A stretch of 64,000 bases of DNA, taken from Lewinellaceae bacterium. GTDB lineage: Bacteria; Bacteroidota; Bacteroidia; Chitinophagales; Saprospiraceae. The position numbers were made by a program, and so were the translations under genes. Shown piece after piece: positions 37,435 through 46,477 of the stretch; position 1 is the stretch's first letter, and every line of letters starts with the position of its first letter. The notes under the pieces are model-generated. The model searched no databases and was not told where the DNA came from. It saw only the letters and a list, made by a program, of their open reading frames with translations. The stretch lies in contig JACJYA010000010.1 of NCBI GenBank assembly GCA_020636315.1, forward strand, positions 274,029 to 338,028, read 5' to 3'.

Positions 37435-37470
37435 GGGCGGGGAGTTGCATTAGAAGCATTCTCCCCGCCC
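37435..37470. terminator. Strong hairpin after the T9SS protein gene
   Basis: GGGCGGGGAG at 37435-37444 pairs perfectly with CTCCCCGCCC at 37461-37470 across a 16-nt loop. A pyrimidine tract (ctcttcctccctct) rather than a T-run follows, so it may stop transcription only in part, giving lower expression of the ROK-SIS-GH2 genes, or protect the upstream mRNA. Confidence 0.6.
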
Positions 37471-37601
37471 CTCTTCCTCCCTCTGTGGGAATTTAGAGGC
37501 GGGCCGTTTACCGGTAAAGCCCTTCTCCGTCCGATCGGATGAGAATTATGATTTTTTGGAGGCGAACCGCCCTATCCCTCCGGATAACAGTGACCTACGG
37601 C

Positions 37602-38588
37602 ATGAAAAACACATATTACCTTGGAGTAGATATTGGCGGGACCAAATGCGCCGTTCTGGCCGGCACCGAAAAGATGGAGATCCTGGAAAGGATACAGTTC
37701 GCTACGGAAACCAGCCGGGGCCCGGAATACGCTATAGATAAATTGTTGGAGAATGCGTCCAAGATCATTCAAAAGCGGAAAGGCCAACTTCCGGTTGCCA
37801 TCGGCATCAGCTGTGGCGGGCCGCTGGACAGCCGGGAAGGGCTGATCCTTTCGCCTCCCAACCTGCCTGGATGGGACAATATCCCGATCACAAACATCTT
37901 TGAAGACAAGTTTGGTGTTCCCGTTTTCCTGCAGAATGACGCCAACGCTTCTGCGCTGGCCGAATGGCGCTTCGGGGCAGGGCAAAACACAAAAAACATG
38001 ATCTTCCTCACCTTTGGCACCGGCCTGGGCGCAGGAATGATCCTGGACGGCCGCCTGTACACCGGAACCAATGACCTGGCCGGAGAGATCGGCCACATCC
38101 GCCTGGCGGAAGACGGCCCGGAAGGATATGGAAAAAACGGTTCTTTTGAAGGTTTCTGCAGCGGGGCGGGCATCGCTCGGCTGGCCCGGGAAGTGATCGG
38201 TAAAATGTTGCAAAACGGCGAAAAAGTTGCCTTTGTGAAAAGTGAAGAGGAGCTCCGGGGTATTACCGCCAAAAGCCTGGCCGCGGCTGCCGAACAAGGA
38301 GATCCTACGGCCATTGAGATCTTTCAGGTTTCCGGAAAGTATCTCGGCATAGGGTTGTCCATTCTTATTGACATCCTCAACCCACAGCGCATCGTCATCG
38401 GCAGTATTTACGCCAGAAACCCTCATTTTTTTCAAGCGGCCTGCCAGGAAGTACTCCAACGTGAGCCCCTTCGCCAGGCGGCGGAAGTCTGCGAGGTCGT
38501 CCCCGCCGCTCTCGGCGAACAGGTCGGCGATTATGCCTGCCTGAGTGTCGCTATGATGGGAAAACTGAGATCCCCGCACCAGATATAA
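37602..38588 (+). CDS. ROK-family sugar kinase
   Basis: A 328-residue kinase when started at MKNTYYLGVDIGGTKCAV; the upstream ATG at 37539 adds 21 unrelated residues. The ATP-binding DIGGTK lies at residues 9-14, the catalytic segment is FLQNDANASALAEW with the Asp, and LTFGTGLGAGMI and GEIGHIRL follow; the zinc-binding Cys cluster usual in ROK proteins is reduced (only GFCSGAG is visible), which is unusual. It probably phosphorylates mannose or glucose released from mannan at C6. Confidence 0.9.
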   Translation: MKNTYYLGVDIGGTKCAVLAGTEKMEILERIQFATETSRGPEYAIDKLLENASKIIQKRKGQLPVAIGISCGGPLDSREGLILSPPNLPGWDNIPITNIFEDKFGVPVFLQNDANASALAEWRFGAGQNTKNMIFLTFGTGLGAGMILDGRLYTGTNDLAGEIGHIRLAEDGPEGYGKNGSFEGFCSGAGIARLAREVIGKMLQNGEKVAFVKSEEELRGITAKSLAAAAEQGDPTAIEIFQVSGKYLGIGLSILIDILNPQRIVIGSIYARNPHFFQAACQEVLQREPLRQAAEVCEVVPAALGEQVGDYACLSVAMMGKLRSPHQI

Positions 38589-38659
38589 CGGCTGGCCGGA
38601 AACCCAAAGCCAACGGAAAACAGACAGCCTCATTTTATTTTACATACCAAACATCTGCT

Positions 38660-39313
38660 ATGCACACTACCGGCACAGAAGCTATCCTGGAAAAAACGAT
38701 CCGGCGCCACCCCTTGCTTTCCCCCGCTACTGAAGATATCCGGAAAGCATTCGCCCTTTTGTGCCATTGTTTTGCCAACCATAATAAGCTTCTGGCCTGC
38801 GGCAACGGCGGCAGCGCCTCCGATTCGGAACATATCGTCGGAGAACTTATGAAGAGTTTTGCCTGCCGCAGAGTACTCCCCAAAGACACGAAAAACAAAC
38901 TCATCGCAGCATCACCCGATAAAGGCCCTTATCTGGCGGAAAAACTCCAACCTGCCCTGCGGGCAATTGCTCTGCCCTGCCACAGCGCCCTGAACACCGC
39001 CTTTGATAATGATGTCGGCCCGCAGCTGGCCTTCGCCCAACAGGTGGCCGGATACGGTGACCCGGGAGATACCTTACTGGCCATTTCAACCTCGGGCAAT
39101 TCTGAGAATGTTATCAATGCAGTCATAACTGCAAAAGCCATTGGATTAAAGACCATTGGATTGACCGGAAAAAAAGGAGGGAAGCTAAAAGAAATTTGCG
39201 ATGTTGCCATCTGCGTGGAGGGAACAGAAACAGCGGAAATTCAGGAGCTGCACCTGCCTGTTTACCATGCTTTGTGTAAAATGCTGGAGATCACATTCTT
39301 TGGCGCCCAATGA
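38660..39313 (+). CDS. SIS-domain phosphosugar isomerase (GmhA-like)
   Basis: A 217-residue single SIS-domain protein. The phosphate-binding loop is LACGNGGSASDSEHIVGEL (about residues 47-65), and a second loop is LLAISTSGNSENVINAV. The sequence resembles phosphoheptose isomerase GmhA but is slightly longer and lies in a sugar catabolic locus between a ROK kinase and a beta-mannosidase, so it may isomerise mannose-6-phosphate or a related sugar phosphate. The substrate is inferred. Confidence 0.85.
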   Translation: MHTTGTEAILEKTIRRHPLLSPATEDIRKAFALLCHCFANHNKLLACGNGGSASDSEHIVGELMKSFACRRVLPKDTKNKLIAASPDKGPYLAEKLQPALRAIALPCHSALNTAFDNDVGPQLAFAQQVAGYGDPGDTLLAISTSGNSENVINAVITAKAIGLKTIGLTGKKGGKLKEICDVAICVEGTETAEIQELHLPVYHALCKMLEITFFGAQ

Positions 39314-39349
39314 GAGTATGTTACTTGAATAACCAGGAAAGCGATCTTT

Positions 39350-41692
39350 ATGAAGCTAACCCACAGCTTAAATTCATCGGAAGGCCTGATCTGGGAATTA
39401 TACTTCGGCTTGCAGGACAAACATGCCCCTTCCTCCCCTCAGGAGCTTAATCATAGCTCTTTTCAAAAAATCACAGCCACGGTGCCGGGCAACGTAGAAA
39501 TTGACCTGGAAGCTGCCGGGCTGATCAAGGACCCCAAAATTGGCAACAACGTCTATGAACTGCGAGCGTTTGAATTTTACCGCTGGTGGTACCGCTGCCG
39601 GTTCGAACAGCCCGAAATACCGGAGGGCTGCGAGGTGAAACTGTGCTTCGACGGAATAGATTGCATCGCCGATATCTGGTTGAATGATGAAAAGATCGGC
39701 CGGGTAGAAAATATGTTAGTCGAGCATCATTTTGATGTAACTGAAATTTTAAAAAAAGAAAATGAGCTGTTTGTCTGCATCCATTCCCCGGTCCTGGAAG
39801 GGCGCAAATATGAGCGGGAATTCTGGGGTGTGCGGTATGATGCGCTCGGCGGCGAGTCCGTTTATATCCGGAAAGCTGCCCACAGTTATGGGTGGGACAT
39901 ATTGCCGAGGCTCGTCAGTGCCGGTATCTGGAAGGAAGTAAAACTGGAAATCATTCCGCCCACCTATTTCAAAGCGGTGTATTGGGTGACAAAATCCGTC
40001 AATGTCGAAGAAAAAACAGCCTCGCTTTATGTGGATTGGGAATTTGCGACGGAGCGGTTGAACGTGGACGGCCTGATCTTAAAAATAAAAATTGCCAATA
40101 GACATAAAACCGTTTTTGACCAGTCCTTTAATATTTATTCCACCGTTTTCAGAAACAGGATTAATGATCTAAAAAATATTGACTTCTGGTGGCCACGGGG
40201 CTATGGCGATGCCAACCTATACGATGCCGTTTTGCAAATACTCGATGCCGACGAAAATATCATTGCAGAAAACAAACAGCAAATCGGCATCCGCACAGCA
40301 GAATTGATCAATACCGCCGCCAATACCCGGGAGCAGCCCGGCGAATTTGTATTTAAAATTAACGGCGAAAAAATATTCGTCAAAGGCACCAATTGGGTAG
40401 CCCTGGATGCCCTGCACAGCCGGGATAAACAACATATAAAGCCCTGTGTGGATATGCTCGTGGACCTGAATTGCAACATGATCCGCATGTGGGGCGGCAA
40501 TGTCTATGAGCAGGAGGAGTTTTATGATCTGTGCGGCCAACATGGCATCATGGTGTGGCACGACTTTATGATGGGCTGCACCATGTACCCGCAGGATCAG
40601 GGCTTTTTGAAAAAAATAGAGGAAGAAGCGGCAAAAGCGATCCGCCGGATCCGCCACCACCCAAGCCTTGTTTTATGGGCAGGCAATAATGAAAACGACG
40701 TTTCGCTGGAATGGGACAACGACCAGCCGCATATTGACCCGAACACGGATATTATCAGCCGCCGGTTGTTGCCCGCTATGGTGCGGCGCCTCGACCCGAA
40801 AACGCCATATCTGCCAAGCTCACCCTATATCAGTTCCGAAGCCTTTCGGTTAGCGGGGAACAGAATAGACCAGGATTATGCCCCCGAACAACATCTCTGG
40901 GGCCCAAGAGGCTATTACAAAGCCCCCTATTACACCGAAAACATCGCCAGGTTCGTCAGCGAAATAGGCTACCACGGCTGCCCCAGCCGGGAAAGCCTGG
41001 AAAAAATGTTCGACCCGGATTTTGTCTATCCCTGGACCAACAAAACAGACTTCTCCTGGAACGATCAATGGCAAACCAAAGCGGTTCGCTCTCATCCGTA
41101 TGCTACTGAAACTATCAAACGCAATGATTTAATGGCCAACCAAATCAAGTGCGTTTTTACTGAGGTGCCCGCCAACCTGGATCGGTTTATTCAAGCTTCA
41201 CAAATTATCCAGGCTGAAGCCAAGAAGTATTTTATTGAATTCTGGCGCATGAATAAAGGCGAACGCAACGGTATTCTCTGGTGGAATTTACGGGACGGCT
41301 GGCCGGTCATTTCAGATGCTGTAGTGGATTATTATTACACCAAAAAACTTGCTTACCATTATATCAAAAGAGTGCAAACCGATGTATGTGTGATGATCGG
41401 TGATGCCAGAGAAAATGGGCATCCGGTAGTGATCGTCAATGATACATTAAAAGAAGTGGAGGGGCATTTTACCATTAAAGATGCGGATTCTGATCAGGTC
41501 CTTTTGAAAAAGAACTTTAAGGTCGGGAAGAATGGGAAATTGGCTGAAGGCTCTCTACCAGCAACAGAAGAACCAAAATTATGGCTGATCGAATGGGAAG
41601 TGGGAGCTAAAAAATATACGAACCATTATTTCGCTTATCAGCCGCATGTGAGCCTGGATGTTTATCTGAAATGGTTGCCACTGTTAAAATAA
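39350..41692 (+). CDS. GH2 beta-mannosidase
   Basis: A 780-residue GH2 enzyme without a signal peptide, so likely cytoplasmic or periplasmic by another route. The N-terminal sugar-binding domain (TVPGNVEIDLEAAGLI, YRWWYRCRF, CFDGIDCIADIWLND) is characteristic of beta-mannosidases. The catalytic barrel has VKGTNWVALDALH, MIRMWGGNVYEQEEFYDLC, the acid/base in LWAGNNEND and the nucleophile in FVSEIGYHGCPS. It would cleave terminal beta-mannosyl residues from oligosaccharides produced by the GH26 enzyme. It is the last gene of the locus. Confidence 0.93.
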   Translation: MKLTHSLNSSEGLIWELYFGLQDKHAPSSPQELNHSSFQKITATVPGNVEIDLEAAGLIKDPKIGNNVYELRAFEFYRWWYRCRFEQPEIPEGCEVKLCFDGIDCIADIWLNDEKIGRVENMLVEHHFDVTEILKKENELFVCIHSPVLEGRKYEREFWGVRYDALGGESVYIRKAAHSYGWDILPRLVSAGIWKEVKLEIIPPTYFKAVYWVTKSVNVEEKTASLYVDWEFATERLNVDGLILKIKIANRHKTVFDQSFNIYSTVFRNRINDLKNIDFWWPRGYGDANLYDAVLQILDADENIIAENKQQIGIRTAELINTAANTREQPGEFVFKINGEKIFVKGTNWVALDALHSRDKQHIKPCVDMLVDLNCNMIRMWGGNVYEQEEFYDLCGQHGIMVWHDFMMGCTMYPQDQGFLKKIEEEAAKAIRRIRHHPSLVLWAGNNENDVSLEWDNDQPHIDPNTDIISRRLLPAMVRRLDPKTPYLPSSPYISSEAFRLAGNRIDQDYAPEQHLWGPRGYYKAPYYTENIARFVSEIGYHGCPSRESLEKMFDPDFVYPWTNKTDFSWNDQWQTKAVRSHPYATETIKRNDLMANQIKCVFTEVPANLDRFIQASQIIQAEAKKYFIEFWRMNKGERNGILWWNLRDGWPVISDAVVDYYYTKKLAYHYIKRVQTDVCVMIGDARENGHPVVIVNDTLKEVEGHFTIKDADSDQVLLKKNFKVGKNGKLAEGSLPATEEPKLWLIEWEVGAKKYTNHYFAYQPHVSLDVYLKWLPLLK

Positions 41693-41840
41693 CGGCTTCA
41701 ACCGATCTGTCAGGGGTAAACTCGCCCGGAAACAACTCTAAAAATCACACCACAGCAAGGGAAAAAACGCGAAGCTTTTGCACCTTTGCAGAAAATGCAG
41801 CCTTGGGCCGCAGTTCCACCTTAATCAACAGCTCTTCCTC

Positions 41841-43424
41841 ATGGCGAAAAACTTCAGCTTCGTTTTCCTCCTTTTATTCCTGGCCTTTACCCTTCACGCC
41901 CAGGTCAAGGAAGCCCCCGACAGGCAGCGGGGGGAAGGACCCTACAATCAACTTATTATCCGCGGCATCACCCTCATCAACGGCAACGGAGCGCCGCCCC
42001 GCGGCCCCATAGACATCGTCGTGGAAGGCAACCGCATCAAACAGATCGAAGTGGTGGGCAACCCGGGCGTGCCCATCAGCCCCGAAGGACGCCCGAAACT
42101 GAAAGAAGGCGGGCGCGAACTGGATTGCGAAGGCATGTACCTGCTCCCCGGCTTTGTGGATCTTCATGGCCATATCGGCGGAACCGGGCAGGGCGCCGAT
42201 GCGGAGTACGTCTTCAAGCTGTGGATGGGCCACGGCATCACCACTATCCGCGACCCGGCCTGCGGCAACGGGCTCGACTGGGTGCTGAAACACCGCGAAC
42301 GGAGCCGGAAAAATGAGATCACCGCCCCCCGCATTTATGCCTATACCGTCTTCGGGCAGGGCAGCGAGGAGCCCGTCAGCACGCCGGAACAGGCTCGCGA
42401 GTGGGTGCGCCGGAATGCGGAAAAAGGCGCCGACGGCATCAAGTTCTTCGGCGCCCCGCCCGACATCATGGCCGCCGCCCTGGAGGAGAACAAAAAGCTT
42501 GGCCTGCGCTCGGCCTGCCACCACGCCCAGATGGACGTGGGGCGCTGGAATGTCCTCAACTCCGCCCGCGCCGGCCTGACCAGCATGGAACACTGGTATG
42601 GCCTGCCGGAGGCCCTTTTTGAAGGCCGCACTGTGCAGGACTACCCCCTCGACTATAATTATCAGAACGAACAACACCGCTTCAAAGAGGCCGGCAGGCT
42701 CTGGAAACAGGCCGCCCCACCCTACTCCGATCACTGGAACAAGGTGATGGACGAACTGCTCGCCCTCGATTTCACCATAGACCCAACCTTCAACATTTAC
42801 GAGGCCAGCCGCGACCTGCACCGCACCCGCCGCCTGGAATGGCACGAAGAATACACCCTGCCCTCCCTCTGGCGCTTTTACATGCCCAGCCGCATCAGCC
42901 ACGGCTCCTACTGGCACTTCTGGGGCACCGAAGAAGAGGTGGCCTGGAAGGAGAACTACCGCTTGTGGATGACATTCATTAATGAATACAAGAACAGGGG
43001 CGGGCGCGTCACCGCCGGCTCGGATTCAGGATTCATCTACCAACTCTACGGCTTTGCCTACATCCGCGAGCTGGAACTGCTCCGCGAAGCCGGCTTCCAC
43101 CCCCTGGAAGTCATCCGCTCCGCCACCCTCAACGGCGCCGAAGCCCTGGGCGCCGACAGCGAGATCGGCACTGTAGAAGTGGGCAAACTGGCAGATTTTG
43201 TGATCGTAGAGGAAAACCCGCTGGCCAACCTGAAGGTGCTTTACGGCACCGGCGCCATCAAGCTGATGGAAGACAACTCCGTAACCCGCGTCGGAGGCGT
43301 GAAGTACACCATCAAAGACGGCATCATTTATGACGCCAAACAGCTGCTGGCCGATGTGAGGGAGATGGTCCGGAAAGCGAAGGAGGAGGAAGGGTTTGAT
43401 ATCCGGCAGCCTGGGATTGAATGA
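41841..43424 (+). CDS. Secreted amidohydrolase
   Basis: A 527-residue exported metal-dependent hydrolase started at MAKNFSFVFLLLFLAF, giving a signal peptide that ends HAQ; the longer frame from 41778 adds 21 non-native residues. It has LPGFVDLHGHIGG (the HxH metal ligands), ACHHAQMDVG, and a C-terminal GADSEIGTVEVGKLADFVIVEENPL typical of imidazolonepropionase- or prolidase-like amidohydrolases. An Asp ligand is in TAGSDSGF. Substrate unknown. It follows the beta-mannosidase by 148 nt and is probably transcribed on its own. Confidence 0.88.
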   Translation: MAKNFSFVFLLLFLAFTLHAQVKEAPDRQRGEGPYNQLIIRGITLINGNGAPPRGPIDIVVEGNRIKQIEVVGNPGVPISPEGRPKLKEGGRELDCEGMYLLPGFVDLHGHIGGTGQGADAEYVFKLWMGHGITTIRDPACGNGLDWVLKHRERSRKNEITAPRIYAYTVFGQGSEEPVSTPEQAREWVRRNAEKGADGIKFFGAPPDIMAAALEENKKLGLRSACHHAQMDVGRWNVLNSARAGLTSMEHWYGLPEALFEGRTVQDYPLDYNYQNEQHRFKEAGRLWKQAAPPYSDHWNKVMDELLALDFTIDPTFNIYEASRDLHRTRRLEWHEEYTLPSLWRFYMPSRISHGSYWHFWGTEEEVAWKENYRLWMTFINEYKNRGGRVTAGSDSGFIYQLYGFAYIRELELLREAGFHPLEVIRSATLNGAEALGADSEIGTVEVGKLADFVIVEENPLANLKVLYGTGAIKLMEDNSVTRVGGVKYTIKDGIIYDAKQLLADVREMVRKAKEEEGFDIRQPGIE

Positions 43425-43428
43425 AGAT

Positions 43429-43572
43429 GTGCATTCGTGTATTTTCACCCGGCTGGCTTTACGGCCGTGCATTCGTGTATTCGTGAAGGTGCTTCCGAAG
43501 CCTGTATTGCCCGACATATACACCCCCCGTCTTCGCTACGCTCGTCCGGGTAAAAATGCACGAAAGCACCAA
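43429..43572. repeat. Inverted and direct repeats between the amidohydrolase and mqnE
   Basis: The 15-mer gtgcattcgtgtatt occurs at 43429-43443 and 43467-43481. An inverted pair, ttcgtgtattttcacccgg (43434-43452) and ccgggtaaaaatgcacgaa (43546-43564), matches at 17 of 19 positions and could form a long stem around a loop of 93 nt. It is a probable dispersed palindromic element, possibly acting as a terminator. Confidence 0.55.
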
Positions 43573-43680
43573 TACACAATCAAGTGAACATCCTCCTTTT
43601 TCATTTGTATGCAAATAAGATATCTTTGGCGAAAAGCTTTCTACTTTTCACAAAAAACTGAAAGTTCCGAAACTTTGTTA

Positions 43681-43688
43681 TACCTTTG
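43681..43688 (+). promoter_or_regulatory. Bacteroidota-type -7 box upstream of mqnE
   Basis: TACCTTTG matches TAnnTTTG exactly and ends 24 nt before the mqnE start codon. A TTTTCAC around 43645 might serve as the -33 region but is weak. Confidence 0.5.
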
Positions 43689-43712
43689 ACTCAATAAACA
43701 GCACACAATTTT

Positions 43713-44915
43713 ATGCAAACGACCAGGCCGATAGAAGTCATTCTCAACGATAAAAAGCAGGACGCCCAACTGAGGTCCATTGCGGAGAAGGTATTCCAGG
43801 GAACGCGCATCACCGAAGAGGAAGGGCTGCACCTGTTCGAACAGGGCGACCTGGCCTTCGTTGGCGCCCTGGCCAACCACATCCGGGAAAAACGACATGG
43901 CAACGCCACCTATTTCAACCGCAACTTCCACATCGAACCCACCAATGTATGCCTTTATACCTGCTCCTTCTGTTCCTACTCCCGGCTCATCAAAAAGCGG
44001 GAGGAAGGCTGGGAATACAGCATGGAGGAGATCATGGATATCGTTCGGCAATACGACGGCCAGCCGGTGACGGAGGTGCATATTGTGGGTGGCGTACTGC
44101 CTCAGTACGATGTGGAATTCTACTCCGAGCTGTTCCGGCAGATCAAAGCGCACCGGCCGGAGCTCCATGTCAAGGCCCTCACACCGGTGGAGTACCACTA
44201 CATTTTCAAGAAAGCCAAAGTCAGCTACGAAGAAGGCATGCGCCTGATGAAAGAGGCCGGCCTGGACAGCATGCCGGGCGGAGGCGCCGAGATCTTCCAC
44301 CCGGAGATAAGGGATCAGATTGCAGGGGGCAAGTGCACCGGAGAACAATGGCTGCGCATCCATGAGATCTGGCACGAACTGGGCGGGCGTTCCAACGCCA
44401 CCATGCTCTACGGACACATCGAGGAATTCCGCCACCGCGTCCACCACCTGGAAGAACTTCGGAAACTACAGGACAAGACCGGCGGGTTCCAGACGTTCAT
44501 CCCGCTGAAGTTCCGTAATAAGGACAACCAGATGTCGCACGTTCCCGAATCAAACGTTATCGAAGACCTGCGTAATTACGCCATCAGCCGCATTTATCTG
44601 GACAATTTCGATCACGTTAAGGCTTACTGGCCCATGATCGGCCGCAATGTGGCCCAGCTTTCCCTCGCCTTCGGCGTAGATGACATCGACGGGACCATAG
44701 ACGACACGACCAAGATCTACTCTATGGCTGGCAGCGAAGAGCAGAACCCCGCCATGAGCACCCGCGACCTGGTCAACCTGATCCGCCAGGTCGGCCGCAA
44801 GCCCATCGAACGGGATACCCTTTACAACGTGATACAGGATTATTCCGGCCACGTATTTGAGGAAGACACGCAATTCAAGGGTTACGTTTCTCTTCCGGTA
44901 GTAAACAAGAATTAA
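43713..44915 (+). CDS. mqnE: Aminofutalosine synthase (radical SAM)
   Basis: A 400-residue radical SAM enzyme of the futalosine menaquinone pathway that joins the chorismate-derived enolpyruvyl unit to S-adenosylmethionine chemistry, giving 6-amino-6-deoxyfutalosine. The 4Fe-4S motif CxxxCxxC is Cys80, Cys84 and Cys87 (PTNVCLYTCSFCSYSR). The downstream GMRLMKEAGLDSMPGGGAEIF and PLKFRNKDN fit the MqnE/MqnC group; IDGTIDDTTKIYSMAG supports MqnE. Placed 111 nt upstream of the phosphatase and mqnA. Confidence 0.94.
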   Translation: MQTTRPIEVILNDKKQDAQLRSIAEKVFQGTRITEEEGLHLFEQGDLAFVGALANHIREKRHGNATYFNRNFHIEPTNVCLYTCSFCSYSRLIKKREEGWEYSMEEIMDIVRQYDGQPVTEVHIVGGVLPQYDVEFYSELFRQIKAHRPELHVKALTPVEYHYIFKKAKVSYEEGMRLMKEAGLDSMPGGGAEIFHPEIRDQIAGGKCTGEQWLRIHEIWHELGGRSNATMLYGHIEEFRHRVHHLEELRKLQDKTGGFQTFIPLKFRNKDNQMSHVPESNVIEDLRNYAISRIYLDNFDHVKAYWPMIGRNVAQLSLAFGVDDIDGTIDDTTKIYSMAGSEEQNPAMSTRDLVNLIRQVGRKPIERDTLYNVIQDYSGHVFEEDTQFKGYVSLPVVNKN

Positions 44916-44920
44916 CCTTA

Positions 44921-45013
44921 AAAAATAAATTCGCCGTTTTTCAAAAATGGCGATGGCTGGAAGCCTTGCAGCTGAGCCATTTTTGAAAAACCTTAAAGGC
45001 GAACTTATTTTTT
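44921..45013. repeat. Long inverted repeat between mqnE and the phosphatase gene
   Basis: The left arm (aaaaataaattcgcc then gtttttcaaaaatggc, 44921-44951) is inverted in the right arm (gccatttttgaaaaac then aaggcgaacttatttttt, 44976-45013), with a small bulge. The two nested stems total about 28 pairs around a 24-nt loop. T-rich right arm and position right after the mqnE stop suggest a bidirectional-type terminator or an mRNA-stabilising structure. Confidence 0.75.
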
Positions 45014-45025
45014 AATCACTGCAAC

Positions 45026-45655
45026 ATGAAGAAAGACATTTATATCATCCGCCACGGCGAGACCGAATACAATCGCATGGGCATCGTCCAGGGGCAGGGA
45101 GTGGACACCAGCCTCAACGAGCTGGGGCGGCGCCAGGCCAGGGCGTTCTACGAACACTACAAAGACACCGGCTTTGAGGTAGTGCTCACCTCCCGCCTTC
45201 GGCGCACCCACGAGACGGTCAGCCCCTTTATCGGCCAAGGCCTGCCCTGGGAGCAATTTGCCGAGATCAATGAGATCGCCTGGGGCGAACACGAAGGCAA
45301 AAAAAGCACTCCCGAAATGATGCAGCAGTACCGTGAAGTGACGGATGCCTGGAAGCGGGGAGAATACGATGCCCGGCTGGAGGGAGCAGAGAGTGCCTCC
45401 AGCCTGGCAAACCGCATTACCCGGTTTATAGAACACCTGCGCGGGCGCCCCGAAAACACTTTGCTGGTGTGCTCCCACGGGCGGGCGATGCGTTGCCTGA
45501 TGTGCCTGCTGCGGGGACAGCCTCTTCAGAATATGGACAATTTTCACCATTCGAATACCGGCCTTTATCAGGTTCAGGTTCAGAGCGGTACTTTCCACTT
45601 TCTGTTGGAAAACGACCTGAGCCACCTGGAGACCGCCGGGTTGAAATTAGCATGA
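45026..45655 (+). CDS. Histidine phosphatase (phosphoglycerate mutase-like)
   Basis: A 209-residue histidine phosphatase. The catalytic motif is IIRHGETEYN (His9 region), with LTSRLRRTHETV, the acidic EHEGKK region and the second His in LLVCSHGRAMRCL. Small-molecule phosphatase or phosphoglycerate mutase is possible; the substrate is unknown. It ends 1 nt before the GTG start of mqnA, so the two are translationally linked and a role in or near menaquinone synthesis is a reasonable guess. Confidence 0.9.
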   Translation: MKKDIYIIRHGETEYNRMGIVQGQGVDTSLNELGRRQARAFYEHYKDTGFEVVLTSRLRRTHETVSPFIGQGLPWEQFAEINEIAWGEHEGKKSTPEMMQQYREVTDAWKRGEYDARLEGAESASSLANRITRFIEHLRGRPENTLLVCSHGRAMRCLMCLLRGQPLQNMDNFHHSNTGLYQVQVQSGTFHFLLENDLSHLETAGLKLA

Positions 45656-45656
45656 C

Positions 45657-46427
45657 GTGAGAAAACTGAAAGTTACCGCGGTTAGTTACCTCAATACCAA
45701 GCCACTGTTGTACGGCCTGCTGCAGAGCCCGATCGCTCAGCAAATAGAACTCAAACTGGAGATCCCTTCCATCTGCGCCAAAAGGCTGAAGGAAGGAGAT
45801 GCCGGCCTTGGGCTTGTTCCCGTAGCGGTTATTCCCGAACTGGATACGCCGCATCTTATATCCGATTATTGCATTGGAACGGTCGGCGCCGTGAGGACGG
45901 TGGCCATCTTCAGCGACTGCCCAATGGAAGAGATCCGGGAGCTCTACCTCGACCATCATTCCCGAACTTCAGTAGAACTGGCCAAACTGCTGTTGCGCGA
46001 CTACTGGAAGGCCAGCCCAGAGCTCATCCCCGCTTCCGACGGATACATCAGCACCCTGGGCGGCAAACGGGCCGGCCTCGTTATCGGCGACCGGACCATA
46101 GGGCTGGACAGCCGCTTTCCTTATGTATATGACCTGGGCGAAGCCTGGTTTCAGCATACCGGCCTGCCCTTCGTTTTCGCCGCCTGGGTGAGCAATCAGC
46201 CACTGGGCCCCGAATTTGTGGAAGCTTTCAACCGGGCCATGCAACAAGGGATTGCGCACATTCCCGAATTGATGTACCTGCTGCCTTCTCCTCATTCAAA
46301 TTTCGACCTGGAGGAATATTTCACCCGCTACATCAGCTATGAGCTGGATGGGGAGAAGAGAAAAGCGCTCACTCGTTTTCTGGAAGCCGTAAGCCCGCAG
46401 AAGGTGCCGGCCAGCCTGGCCTTCTGA
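45657..46427 (+). CDS. mqnA: Chorismate dehydratase MqnA
   Basis: A 256-residue enzyme of the futalosine pathway. It uses a GTG start directly after the phosphatase stop. The N-terminal VTAVSYLNTKPLLYGL and later GLVPVAVIPEL and GKRAGLVIGDRTIG follow the MqnA fold (periplasmic-binding-protein-like). It converts chorismate to 3-enolpyruvylbenzoate, the substrate of MqnE. Confidence 0.93.
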   Translation: MRKLKVTAVSYLNTKPLLYGLLQSPIAQQIELKLEIPSICAKRLKEGDAGLGLVPVAVIPELDTPHLISDYCIGTVGAVRTVAIFSDCPMEEIRELYLDHHSRTSVELAKLLLRDYWKASPELIPASDGYISTLGGKRAGLVIGDRTIGLDSRFPYVYDLGEAWFQHTGLPFVFAAWVSNQPLGPEFVEAFNRAMQQGIAHIPELMYLLPSPHSNFDLEEYFTRYISYELDGEKRKALTRFLEAVSPQKVPASLAF

Positions 46428-46477
46428 ACCGGCGCCGGCCAGCAGGATCAGTTTCAATAAATTCAAAGGAAAAGACA

